From NCBI RefSeq assembly GCF_018413465.1, contig NZ_JAHCDK010000001.1, positions 1 through 64,000 on the forward strand: DNA of 64,000 bases. Direction: 5' to 3'. A program made the translations under genes and the position numbers. Within the stretch, counting starts at the first letter, position 1; every line of letters starts with the position of its first letter. Below are positions 1 through 9,200 of the stretch, piece after piece. A model generated the notes under the pieces. The model did no database searches, was not told the DNA's origin, and saw nothing but the letters and a program-made list of their open reading frames with translations. This DNA is from Flavobacterium sp. CYK-55. Lineage in GTDB: Bacteria; Bacteroidota; Bacteroidia; Flavobacteriales; Flavobacteriaceae.

Positions 1-3000
1 ACAATGGGTTGGTGTCGTCGCAATCTGTTCCGCTTGTAGTAGCTGAGTATCCAGCTGGAGCTGAAGTTCCTGAACAAACTGAAGCCGTTCCGTTGTCCCA
101 TCCGTCACCATCAGCATCTACATAATAGGTAGCCAATTGATAGATTGACATATTGGTATCGTCACAATCAGTGTTGTTTGAAACATATCCTGAAGGAGCA
201 GTACATGCAGTTGTTGAAACCGCTGCATTACCAAATCCGTCACCGTCAGCATCAGCATAGAATGTTGATCCTACAGTAACTTCTGCGTTGTTATCATCAC
301 AATCTTCACCAGCTGAAGTAGCTGAATATCCTGTTGGGATAGTAGCTCCGTAGCAAACTGAAGTTGCAGCACCAACTGTGTAACCATCACCATCAGCATC
401 TACATAAAGCATTGCTGTTTGGTATTTGGTGGCATCGGCATCATCGCAATCTTCTCCATTTGAAATAAAAGAAAATCCACTTGGGATACTTATTCCATAA
501 CAAACTGACATAGTAGCTCCAACGGTAAAAGCATCTCCGTCAGCATCAACATAAAGCATAGCTGTTTGGTATTTGGTGGCATCGGCATCGTCGCAATCTT
601 CTCCGTTGGTAAAGGCATTGTAGCCTAATGGAGCAGCTGCACCATAACAAACCTCAACTAAAGAACCAACTGTGTAGCCGTCGTTATCGGCATCAACATA
701 GAAAAACCCGGATTGGAATACGGTTGCATTGTTGTCATTGCAATCTTCACCCAACGAAGTAGCTGAATAACCTGCCGGAACTGAAGTTCCATAACACATG
801 GTCATTGCTGCCCCAACGGTATATCCGTCGCCATCGGCATCAAGATATAAATCACCTGTTCTGTATACAAGAATATTGTTGTCATCACAATCAGTAGCAT
901 TCACCGAATATCCAAGTGGTGGTGAAACGGCATTGAGGGCACAAACCACAACCGGGCTTCCGGTACCGTAATTATCGTGATCGGCATCAGTATAGAATTC
1001 ATACGAAGCGTGTACAGATGCATTGCTATCGTTGCAATCAGTGTTATCACAAAGATAATTTACCGAACTGGTCGGGCATTGATCGTATGCTGTTTCAATC
1101 AAAGCATATTGACTCGGTAAAACAAGGCTGCGGTTGAAGTTTCCGCCGCCGTCGTTGGTTCCGCAAGTGCTGCTGATGTTTTGCTCACTGTATTGTGTTG
1201 CCCCGGAATTCCAAGTATTGTTGCGCAAGAATTTGTACTGAAGTTGTTGCCCTACCGCTGAAGCTGGGAACAAAACCGTTAATTCATAGATGTTGTTTCC
1301 GACTGATTTAAATTGGCTTCCGGCTGCGCTTGGCGACCAATCGGTTGGCAGTGAAGTTGAGCCACGTGTGGCAAAATTACCCGCTACATGCACACCGCCT
1401 GACTCAACGGTTTCGGCTGACATATTAACTCTGAAAGTCACCGCTATCGTACTTGAACTAGCACAATTTACCGGCGCACAAACCAAAGTAGCGGTGGATG
1501 TTCCGAAGCCATCGGCATCAGCATCAGCGTATAAAGTTGTTGCCTGATAGAGTAAACTGTTGGCATCGTCACAATCTGAGCCCAAAGTGCTCAAAGAAGT
1601 TCCGATTGGCAAAATCGAGCCATAGCAAATCGTCGCTGAACCGGCATCGTATCCGTCAGCATCAGCATCGGTATATAAAAGATTACTTTGGTAGACAGCA
1701 GCATTGTTATCGTTACAATCTTCTGCGCCAGAAGCATTATAGGCATAACCACTCGGCAAAGTAGCTCCGTAACATAGATTCAATATGCTTCCAACGGTAT
1801 AACCATCGCCATCAACATCCACATAAACACTAGCGGTTTGATATACGGCTATGTTGTTGTCGTCGCAATCTTCGCCCAAAGAAGTCAATGAAGTTCCGGC
1901 AGGCTGAGTTGCGCCATAGCAAACCACGCTTCCAGCGCCTACAGTATAAAGATCTCCGTCAAGGTCGGTATACAACAAAGCGCTTCTGTAAATTGTAGAA
2001 TCTGTATCATCACAATCTGAGTTATCGTTTGAATAACCAGCCGGTGGTGTTTGCTGATCAACAGCACATACAAATGAAACAATGCCTGTTCCTATTCCAT
2101 CACCATCTAAATCATTGTGAAAATAAAAACTGGCGTGTTTGGTTGGGTCTTGATCGTCGCAATCGGTTGGATTATTGATGTAAGTAGTTCCTGCCGGCTG
2201 AACAGCTCCGATACAAGAAATACTTGAATTCCCGGCTGTAAAAGTATCGCCGTCTTCATCTACATACAAGCTCACCGCTTGATAAACAGCTGAATTGTTA
2301 TCGTCACAATCTATACCCAAGCTGGTCAAGGAAGTTCCGGTTGGCAAAGTGGCTCCGTAACAAGTCGGAACAGCTCCTACTAAAGTGTAACCATCGCCAT
2401 CAACATCGGTATACAAAGGTGCCGATTGGAATTTTGAGTTGTCGCTATCGTCACAATCACTGCCCAAAGTAGTTAATGAAGTATTCGGCGGTAAAGCACC
2501 ATAACAAACAACTCCTGAAACCGCACCTGCGTCATAGCCATCGCCATCGGTATCGTAATAATAAGGATCGTTTCTGTAGATGGCCGAATCAGTATCATCA
2601 CAATCACCGCCCACTAATGAATATCCTTCAGGAGCTGTGGTTCCGTTTTCGCCACAGGCTTGCCCCGGAGTTCCGGTTCCATAACCATCGGCATCGGCAT
2701 CAACGTAAAATAAAAATGTGGTGTGTTTTAAGTTATCTGCATCGTCGCAATCAGTATTATCAGCTGAATATCCGACAGGTGCAGCACTAGCATTAGCCGC
2801 ACAAAGCATTTCGGCTGTACCGCTGCCATATCCGTCGCCGTCGCCATCGACATAAAAAGCAAATGTGGTGTATTTGGTTGCATCGGCATCATCACAATCT
2901 TGGTCATTAGTTGAATAACCACTAGGTGCTGTATTGGCATCAACCGCACAAGCCAAATCAGTGGTTGTAGAACCATAACCATCGCCATCAGCATCAACAT

Positions 3001-5971
3001 AAAACGCAAAAGTGGTATACTTGAGCGCGTTGGTATCGTCGCAATCTGTATTGTTTAATGAGTAATTATTTGGCGGTAAGAAATCAAACATCGCGCATAC
3101 CGAAACCAAACTTCCAGCTCCATAACCATCACCATCGGCATCGGCATAAAACGGATAAGTTTGATAGTAATTGACGTCTGAATCATTACAATCAGTATTG
3201 TTGGTTGCGTAGTTAGCCGGAGGCGTGAACTCATCCTGAGCGCATACTTCCGTTAAAACACCCGTTCCGAACCCATCACCATCCTGATCGATATAAAATG
3301 AAAACAAACCGTGTTTGAGCGCGTCATTGTCGTTGCAATCTGTGGTGTCTGTTACGGCAGGATATCCTGCATACATCGGAGGCAGTCCGTCGCAACTTTG
3401 CAATGGATGATTGATATCTCCGTAGGTATCTCCGTCGGCATCAGCATAAAAAGTAGTTGGATTGCTCACTGTTACAGTTACTGAACCCGTTTGTGCATTA
3501 GAACACGAAGGCGTCGCGGCATCTTGTACACTAACCAATTCATAGGTAAAACTTCCTAAAGTTGAAGTCGGAACCGATACGCTAACGCTGTTGCCTGACG
3601 TTGTTGTTATGGTCTGGTTGCTGCCGGAATTTATTTTGTAGGTAAAAGTGTAAGGCGCTGTTCCGTCTGCTCCGTTGAAAATAATTTGGGCTGAAGCTCC
3701 GTTCAAACAAGCTGAAGTTGACGAAGCAGATATACTCGCAGTTGGCAAAGCTTTTACAGTTATGGTTCCGGAGTCAGCCGAGGTCAAACTCGAGGCACTT
3801 CCGCAGCTTCCGGTATAGCTCACTACGCAATAATAACTGTTGACTCCTACCACATTTGTAGGTGGCGAGTAGCTAGAAGCATTAGCACCACTAATCATCA
3901 CCGCACCCGGATTGCTGTACCATTGATAACCTAAGTTATTTCCGTAGGCGGCAACCGACAAAGCTGTTGACGAACCGTTCAAACAAATACTCTGTGCACT
4001 TGTTGCCGGTTGTGTAAATATTTTTGGATAGCCAACGGTTAGATTATTAAAGAAGAAATCATTGGTAGATCCGTTACCGGCATTGCTGTTGAAGAATTCA
4101 ATTGAAGCCGGAATTTGGCTTCCAGCTGTAGTGGCAAACGAACGCCCGTTGAGAACCGTTGTAACGCCTAAACGCGTAATGGAAATCGCATACGTATTGG
4201 CCGCTGTATAAGCCAGTGTAATATTGCTCAAACCGGCTGTGGTAAAATTAACGCCCGTGTCATTTACAGTACTGCCCACGCCATCATACAAAGAATATTG
4301 AGTTGCTCCGCCGATGAATCTAAATTCCATCAAAACATTATTGTTGGCATTGCGCAGTCTGAAGCCGACTTTGTTTCCGGTATCAACCGATCCATTGTCA
4401 AAGCCCATACTGACGGTTTGCCCAATGGATAGCTCAGCAGCAAAAGGTCTGTTGGCTGTAGTAACTCCGCCGGAATTGGCATACAAACCCCAAGCAGTTC
4501 CGATGTCAGAACCTCCGGTAAAAGTACCGCCGCTACCCGTAACTGAATAAGCCCAAGCGCCAAAGCCTTGTCCTCCGTTACCCCCGTTTGAAATGGTATA
4601 AGTAGCCGTATCATTCGGAAATCCGCCAATGGTAATTGGCCCAGAAACATCACTGGTTACAATCGTTGGCGCGCAAGCTCCGCCCACAACACAATAATAA
4701 TAAACCGTTGAGCCGGTGTAAGTTGGTGTATAACTGTTGGAAGTAGCTCCGCTGATGAGGGTTCCGCCGGTATTTGAAGCACTCGTGTTGCGGTACCATT
4801 GATAGGTTAAACTGCTACCGTTGGCCGTGATAGATAACGCAGTAGCTGAAGTTCCTAAACATATATTTTGAGCCGAAGTTGACGGCTGTGCACTAATAGA
4901 AGTTGCAGCGGCTATACTTACCGACAAGGAGCGCGATGGGCTATCACCTTGTGCATTTTGAGCCACTACCGAAATGGTTCCTCCGGTGGATGAAGCCGTT
5001 ACGGTGATGCTGTTGGTTGAGCTTGAACCTATCCATCCTGAAGGCAAAGTCCAAACATAACTCGTGGCATTGGTATCATTGGTAACGCTGTAGGTTTGAG
5101 ATGATCCGTTACAAACCACTGCATTTCCTGAAATAACACTAGGTTGTGCCGGAGCCACAGGAGCCGAAACTACGGTGTATGTATAATTTGCCCCTGAATT
5201 GTTGTTTAAATTGATGGTCATCAAATCGGCATCAGCACCGGTAATTGAAGCTGGTGTTCCCGATGTGAATAAATAATATGAAACATTGGCTCCCACGGCT
5301 TGTGCGGGAATATTAGCCGTGTACACAGTTCCGGAACCCGTCATCTGAACCACTGTTGAACTAGCATAAGAATCAGTAGTATATCTGAGCCAAACTCCTT
5401 GTCCGGTTGACAATGAACCATCCAGGTTTGCAGTAACTGTAACTGCTTGGCTTTGGTTGGGTGTTGTGATATTTCTGCTAGCTGAGCTAATGCTTCGCAG
5501 TGGGCCTTGAATTTCAAATGCCGCGACTCTGGCTGATGTTCCTGAACCTACCGTTTTAAAAACTACTCGAGTTGCTGAAAACGGATTGGCTAAATTCATA
5601 TAATAAGCTTTACCTCCGCCACCGGTATTGGTTTGCAAAGTACTGATGCTGTTGGCAGCCAAGAGAATATCAGTAGTAGTGCTGTTGGGTGAGAAATTGG
5701 TTCCACCCGACAAGGCGCTGTAAAACCTAAAATACTGATTTCCTGAACCATTGGGCGATACAATCGCAATGTTGGTTCCGGCCACAGTTGACATCAAACT
5801 GGCTGCATTTTGATTCCAGTTGTTGGGCGGATTGTAATTGCCGCTCGAGAAATAAACCGGTGATTGCGCCCTGAGCCCAAATGTGCTGAGCACCAAAAAG
5901 AGAATAAAGAAAAAAGGGTTGATGAAATAATGGGGCAAAGCAGTAAAATCGCGGTGGAGTTTTCTTTTCAT
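1..5971 (-). CDS. Giant secreted MopE-repeat protein, 3' end outside window
   Basis: The reading frame stays open from an ATG at 5971 to the left edge (about 1990 codons), so the C-terminus is missing. Residues 1-32 form a signal peptide with a long Phe/Leu core ending near RAQS. Next come Ig/PKD-like modules (two share a SAQ-ICL...YQWY pattern, near 4.85 kb and 3.95 kb), a lectin/LamG-like stretch (about 4.05-4.6 kb), then from about 3.47 kb a tandem array of roughly 49-residue units with the pattern YxDxDGDGY...C...P.GYS...DCDDxN. I count 21 DC(D/N)D motifs in the window. The Asp/Asn-rich loops look calcium- or metal-binding and match the MopE-type repeat family. One different beta-rich module interrupts the array. 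A surface or exported structural protein or adhesin, probably exported by T9SS, is inferred; the sorting domain would lie outside the window. Confidence 0.85.
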   Translation of the reverse strand, partial: MKRKLHRDFTALPHYFINPFFFILFLVLSTFGLRAQSPVYFSSGNYNPPNNWNQNAASLMSTVAGTNIAIVSPNGSGNQYFRFYSALSGGTNFSPNSTTTDILLAANSISTLQTNTGGGGKAYYMNLANPFSATRVVFKTVGSGTSARVAAFEIQGPLRSISSASRNITTPNQSQAVTVTANLDGSLSTGQGVWLRYTTDSYASSTVVQMTGSGTVYTANIPAQAVGANVSYYLFTSGTPASITGADADLMTINLNNNSGANYTYTVVSAPVAPAQPSVISGNAVVCNGSSQTYSVTNDTNATSYVWTLPSGWIGSSSTNSITVTASSTGGTISVVAQNAQGDSPSRSLSVSIAAATSISAQPSTSAQNICLGTSATALSITANGSSLTYQWYRNTSASNTGGTLISGATSNSYTPTYTGSTVYYYCVVGGACAPTIVTSDVSGPITIGGFPNDTATYTISNGGNGGQGFGAWAYSVTGSGGTFTGGSDIGTAWGLYANSGGVTTANRPFAAELSIGQTVSMGFDNGSVDTGNKVGFRLRNANNNVLMEFRFIGGATQYSLYDGVGSTVNDTGVNFTTAGLSNITLAYTAANTYAISITRLGVTTVLNGRSFATTAGSQIPASIEFFNSNAGNGSTNDFFFNNLTVGYPKIFTQPATSAQSICLNGSSTALSVAAYGNNLGYQWYSNPGAVMISGANASSYSPPTNVVGVNSYYCVVSYTGSCGSASSLTSADSGTITVKALPTASISASSTSACLNGASAQIIFNGADGTAPYTFTYKINSGSNQTITTTSGNSVSVSVPTSTLGSFTYELVSVQDAATPSCSNAQTGSVTVTVSNPTTFYADADGDTYGDINHPLQSCDGLPPMYAGYPAVTDTTDCNDNDALKHGLFSFYIDQDGDGFGTGVLTEVCAQDEFTPPANYATNNTDCNDSDVNYYQTYPFYADADGDGYGAGSLVSVCAMFDFLPPNNYSLNNTDCDDTNALKYTTFAFYVDADGDGYGSTTTDLACAVDANTAPSGYSTNDQDCDDADATKYTTFAFYVDGDGDGYGSGTAEMLCAANASAAPVGYSADNTDCDDADNLKHTTFLFYVDADADGYGTGTPGQACGENGTTAPEGYSLVGGDCDDTDSAIYRNDPYYYDTDGDGYDAGAVSGVVCYGALPPNTSLTTLGSDCDDSDNSKFQSAPLYTDVDGDGYTLVGAVPTCYGATLPTGTSLTSLGIDCDDNNSAVYQAVSLYVDEDGDTFTAGNSSISCIGAVQPAGTTYINNPTDCDDQDPTKHASFYFHNDLDGDGIGTGIVSFVCAVDQQTPPAGYSNDNSDCDDTDSTIYRSALLYTDLDGDLYTVGAGSVVCYGATQPAGTSLTSLGEDCDDNNIAVYQTASVYVDVDGDGYTVGSILNLCYGATLPSGYAYNASGAEDCNDNNAAVYQSNLLYTDADADGYDAGSATICYGSILPIGTSLSTLGSDCDDANSLLYQATTLYADADADGFGTSTATLVCAPVNCASSSTIAVTFRVNMSAETVESGGVHVAGNFATRGSTSLPTDWSPSAAGSQFKSVGNNIYELTVLFPASAVGQQLQYKFLRNNTWNSGATQYSEQNISSTCGTNDGGGNFNRSLVLPSQYALIETAYDQCPTSSVNYLCDNTDCNDSNASVHASYEFYTDADHDNYGTGSPVVVCALNAVSPPLGYSVNATDCDDNNILVYRTGDLYLDADGDGYTVGAAMTMCYGTSVPAGYSATSLGEDCNDNNATVFQSGFFYVDADNDGYTVGSLVEVCYGAAAPLGYNAFTNGEDCDDADATKYQTAMLYVDADGDAFTVGATMSVCYGISIPSGFSFISNGEDCDDADATKYQTAMLYVDADGDGYTVGAATSVCYGATIPTGYSATSAGEDCDDNNAEVTVGSTFYADADGDGFGNAAVSTTACTAPSGYVSNNTDCDDTNMSIYQLATYYVDADGDGWDNGTASVCSGTSAPAGYSATTSGTDCDDTNPL
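2..3470 (-). repeat. Tandem MopE-type coding repeats, about 147-bp period
   Basis: The DC(D/N)D codons recur near 17, 167, 296, 446, 590, 737, 887, 1031, 1565, 1716, 1859, 2007, 2154, 2306, 2447, 2597, 2744, 2894, 3035, 3185 and 3332. Spacing is 130-150 bp except for one gap of about 530 bp filled by another domain. Two unit subtypes are seen: one with VCYG and GEDCDDNN, one with FYVDADGDGYG and NTDCDD. Confidence 0.9.
394..604 (-). repeat. Near-identical neighbouring repeat units (recent duplication)
   Basis: The 64 bases at 394-457 and the 64 bases at 541-604 differ at only three positions, an offset of exactly 147 bp (49 codons). Other units of the array are much more diverged at DNA level. 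This indicates a recent unit duplication or gene conversion. Confidence 0.8.
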
Positions 5972-6202
5972 AAATGAATGAGTTTGATTAAAAACAACTC
6001 GCTTTTTGAATAGCTATCATTCTAAAAGACAAGTTATTTGCTTTGTTTTAACTCATAAACTTAAATATTTTTTAACTGCCTTTTAACATCCTATTTTTTA
6101 ATTAGAAAACTATAACGTTTTCGTGTTGATAAATTCTGATTTTTTGGAATTATTTTTCTGATTGTTTCATTTATCGGCTCATCAGAACTGCTTTGGAAAA
6201 AT

Positions 6203-9200
6203 TTAAAACGGATATACCGCAAACACAAAGTTGTTATAGCTGCCTTCCCAAATTACGTAATCTGTTCCGTCTACTACTCCGTCTCCGTTTAAGTCTGAAG
6301 CAAATATACCAAAAGCAAAGTTGTTATAATCACCTTCCCAGAGCACGTAATCGGTTCCGTCAACAACATCATCCGATGAAATATCTCCTGTATAAAAAGC
6401 AAAAACACCGACCTCAACTTCTTTCATATTACCCGCATACGCTTTTGATGCTGAAGTTGTAAAGTCATAATTTACGGATGATGAACTTCCGATTGTTACT
6501 GGTGCTGCTGACCATGTTTGAACTGTGTTTGCCCCTTTTACAGCAATGTAATAATCTCCGGCTGGGGCAGTTGTAAAGGTAGCAGTCAAAGTTCCGTTGG
6601 TGTGTAATGTGGCTAAAGCAGTCTCAACTAATGCATAAGTAGTAGCATGGTGCAATTCTATGGTTATATCTTCAACTTCTGTGATGGGTGAGACAAAATC
6701 TTGGTTGAATTTAACGGAGTTCATTAATCCGCTGCTCATGTAGTAACCTTCAATAAACAACTTCATATGAACAACCCCTCCTGTACAACTGAGGGTTAGA
6801 TTGGCATTGTTGTCATTGCAATCTTGTTGATTGCTCACATAACCTAAAGGCGCTTCACAAGCCAAGGTATTCACCGCCGGATTCCCATATCCATCTGCAT
6901 CTGCATCTGCATAAAAATTTATCGGACTGTTGATGGTAAGGTTTAAAGTAGTTGTGTGTGTACAACCGCTTTCTGTGGGCGTTATGTGCTGGTAACTTCC
7001 ACCAACCGAATAAACATTTGCGTTCAATGGCCAAGTATAGGTTCCGCAACTTGTGACTGTTTGTGTCGAAAAGGTATTTTGACATGTTTCAGCCAACTGA
7101 ATTGTTCCCAGAGCGGTTAGTAAAGTTAACTGGGTTGAATTAGAGGTACGTGTACCGATTGTTGGATAACTCCAGGTTGATCCATTGTATAACCCACCGC
7201 TCATTTGAGCTGTATCGGCACCCGAATCTAAATCGTTGTTCAAATAATTCATCACCGCATTGTAAGTACTGAAAGTCAGTCCATTGTTGGTGAGTGTCCA
7301 ATGGCGGTTAACCGATTTATTGACCAGTAAAGTTGATGAACTTATTGAAGAAGCATCGCCAGTAGTTGTCTTTGCGGTTATAGTTCCTGTAGATGTAACT
7401 GAAGCAAAGCCAATACTCAAAGGCGTGTAAGCACTTTCTAAAGCATCACCAATCTCAAAAGTATCAGACAATTTTGTGGCGCTAAAAGTTTTTCTAAACA
7501 ACCCGTAAACATGGCCTGATGATCGAGAAACCGAACCATTAGCCGTAAGCACCAAAGTATTTGAACCCGTATTGATTACACCGCTGGTCAGAGTTAAGAC
7601 TCCATCAACTTGTGTATTGACCGAATTGGCTAACAACAAACCACTCTGATTATTGATTTGGAGTCCTTTGAATGTAGTTGAAGCCGAACCCAATATGGAC
7701 TGTTCAAAAATTCCATTGAAGATGACTTTAGCAGTTCCGGGGGTAAAGGTTCCGTTATTGGTCAAATTCCCTTTTAAGTTGATATCGAGGTTATTGGCCT
7801 CAAGAGTTCCGCCTAGAATTTTCAAATCATTTTGAATCACAATAGCATTATTCACCAATTGCATCTTTGGGTTGTTGTTGTTAAATACAGTCAAATTGTA
7901 AAAAGGTACTGTGGTAGAAACTCTGATGGTTTGGTTGATGGGCGTTGATGAATTCCCTATTTGAATTGTTCCGCCAAGCACGGTATTTATATTTGCGACA
8001 TTGCTGTAATCCGTTGAATTCGAACATGCGCGAACCAAAGCCAATGTACCTCCTGTCAAAGTAAAAGTAACATTGGCAGTCATTTCAAAAAGTGCTCTTG
8101 TTGTACTTGTAGAACCCAAAATCCCCACATTGACTGTTCCGCCAGATTGCTGATAAGTTCCAGATGAAGTTGCGCTGTTGGGCGAAATACGTCCGGTGAT
8201 GTTAAAAGTTCCGCCTTCAATGATGAACTTTCCGTTGTTGAGATAAGTAATATTGTTGCCTTGTGCTGTGCCAAAATTGAGCGTTCCGGCACTTAATCGG
8301 ATCAAACCTGCATTATTAAAAATCGAATAATTCCCAAAATTGACCGTCCCTGCGTTGACCCACAAACCTTGTCCGGAATTGATGGAAGTAGAGACAATAA
8401 AAGGGGTCAAAGTAGAATTACTCGAAAGTTTGAATGTTCCAGATGTTATATTTAGAGGAACACTCGGCGAACTCAGCGCAATCACAGAATTCACTTCAAG
8501 TATGTTATCTACAACGCCTTTGGTGACTTTTAACGTGTAAAAAGTAGTCGATGACGCACCGTATATTTCTTGATAGCTATTGGTTGCGTTAAAGTCAACC
8601 ACTCCGATTCCCGGATTGAAGGTTCCGTTGTTTTGCCAATCTCCTGAAACCGAAAGTGTGTATGAAGTTGCATTATTCATGGTCAAACTCGCTCCTGAAT
8701 GAATGGTCAAAGAACCACAAAGCGCTCCCGCTGCATTAATTTGCGGCTGAAAAGGTGCCGAAGAATTAATCACCACATTATCATTGACCGTTGGTACTGA
8801 ACCTGCTGCCCAATTAGACGCATTGAACCAATCTGAAGAAACTGTTCCTGTCCAGCTAAAACCTACGCAATTTATATCTCCCGGCGTTTTGGTTAGGGCA
8901 ATGGTTCTTTGCCCCTCAGAAGCATTGGTCAGAGCACTTACTGCATAGTATTCATTAACGGTAGTACTTTGTCCTGTGAGCTCAGCACTAGCTCCAGAAA
9001 AGGTAATATTGGCCGTTACTTCTTGCATGTATTGTGCGCCTAAACGATAAATTTTATAGGCAGTTGCTCCGTTAACGGGAGACCATTTAAGCGTGACAAC
9101 ATCTGCACAAGCTTTGATAATTCTGAAATTTTCAGGGGTGTTCCCTATATAATTCACATCACTATAGGCAGTGATTCCGTTGCGCTGAATGCGAAATTTA

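Noticed and set aside
1..3470. Regular spacing of about 147 bp looked like a CRISPR-like or satellite array
   Set aside because: The period is a multiple of three, one frame is open throughout, and translation gives MopE-type units; it is coding repeat.
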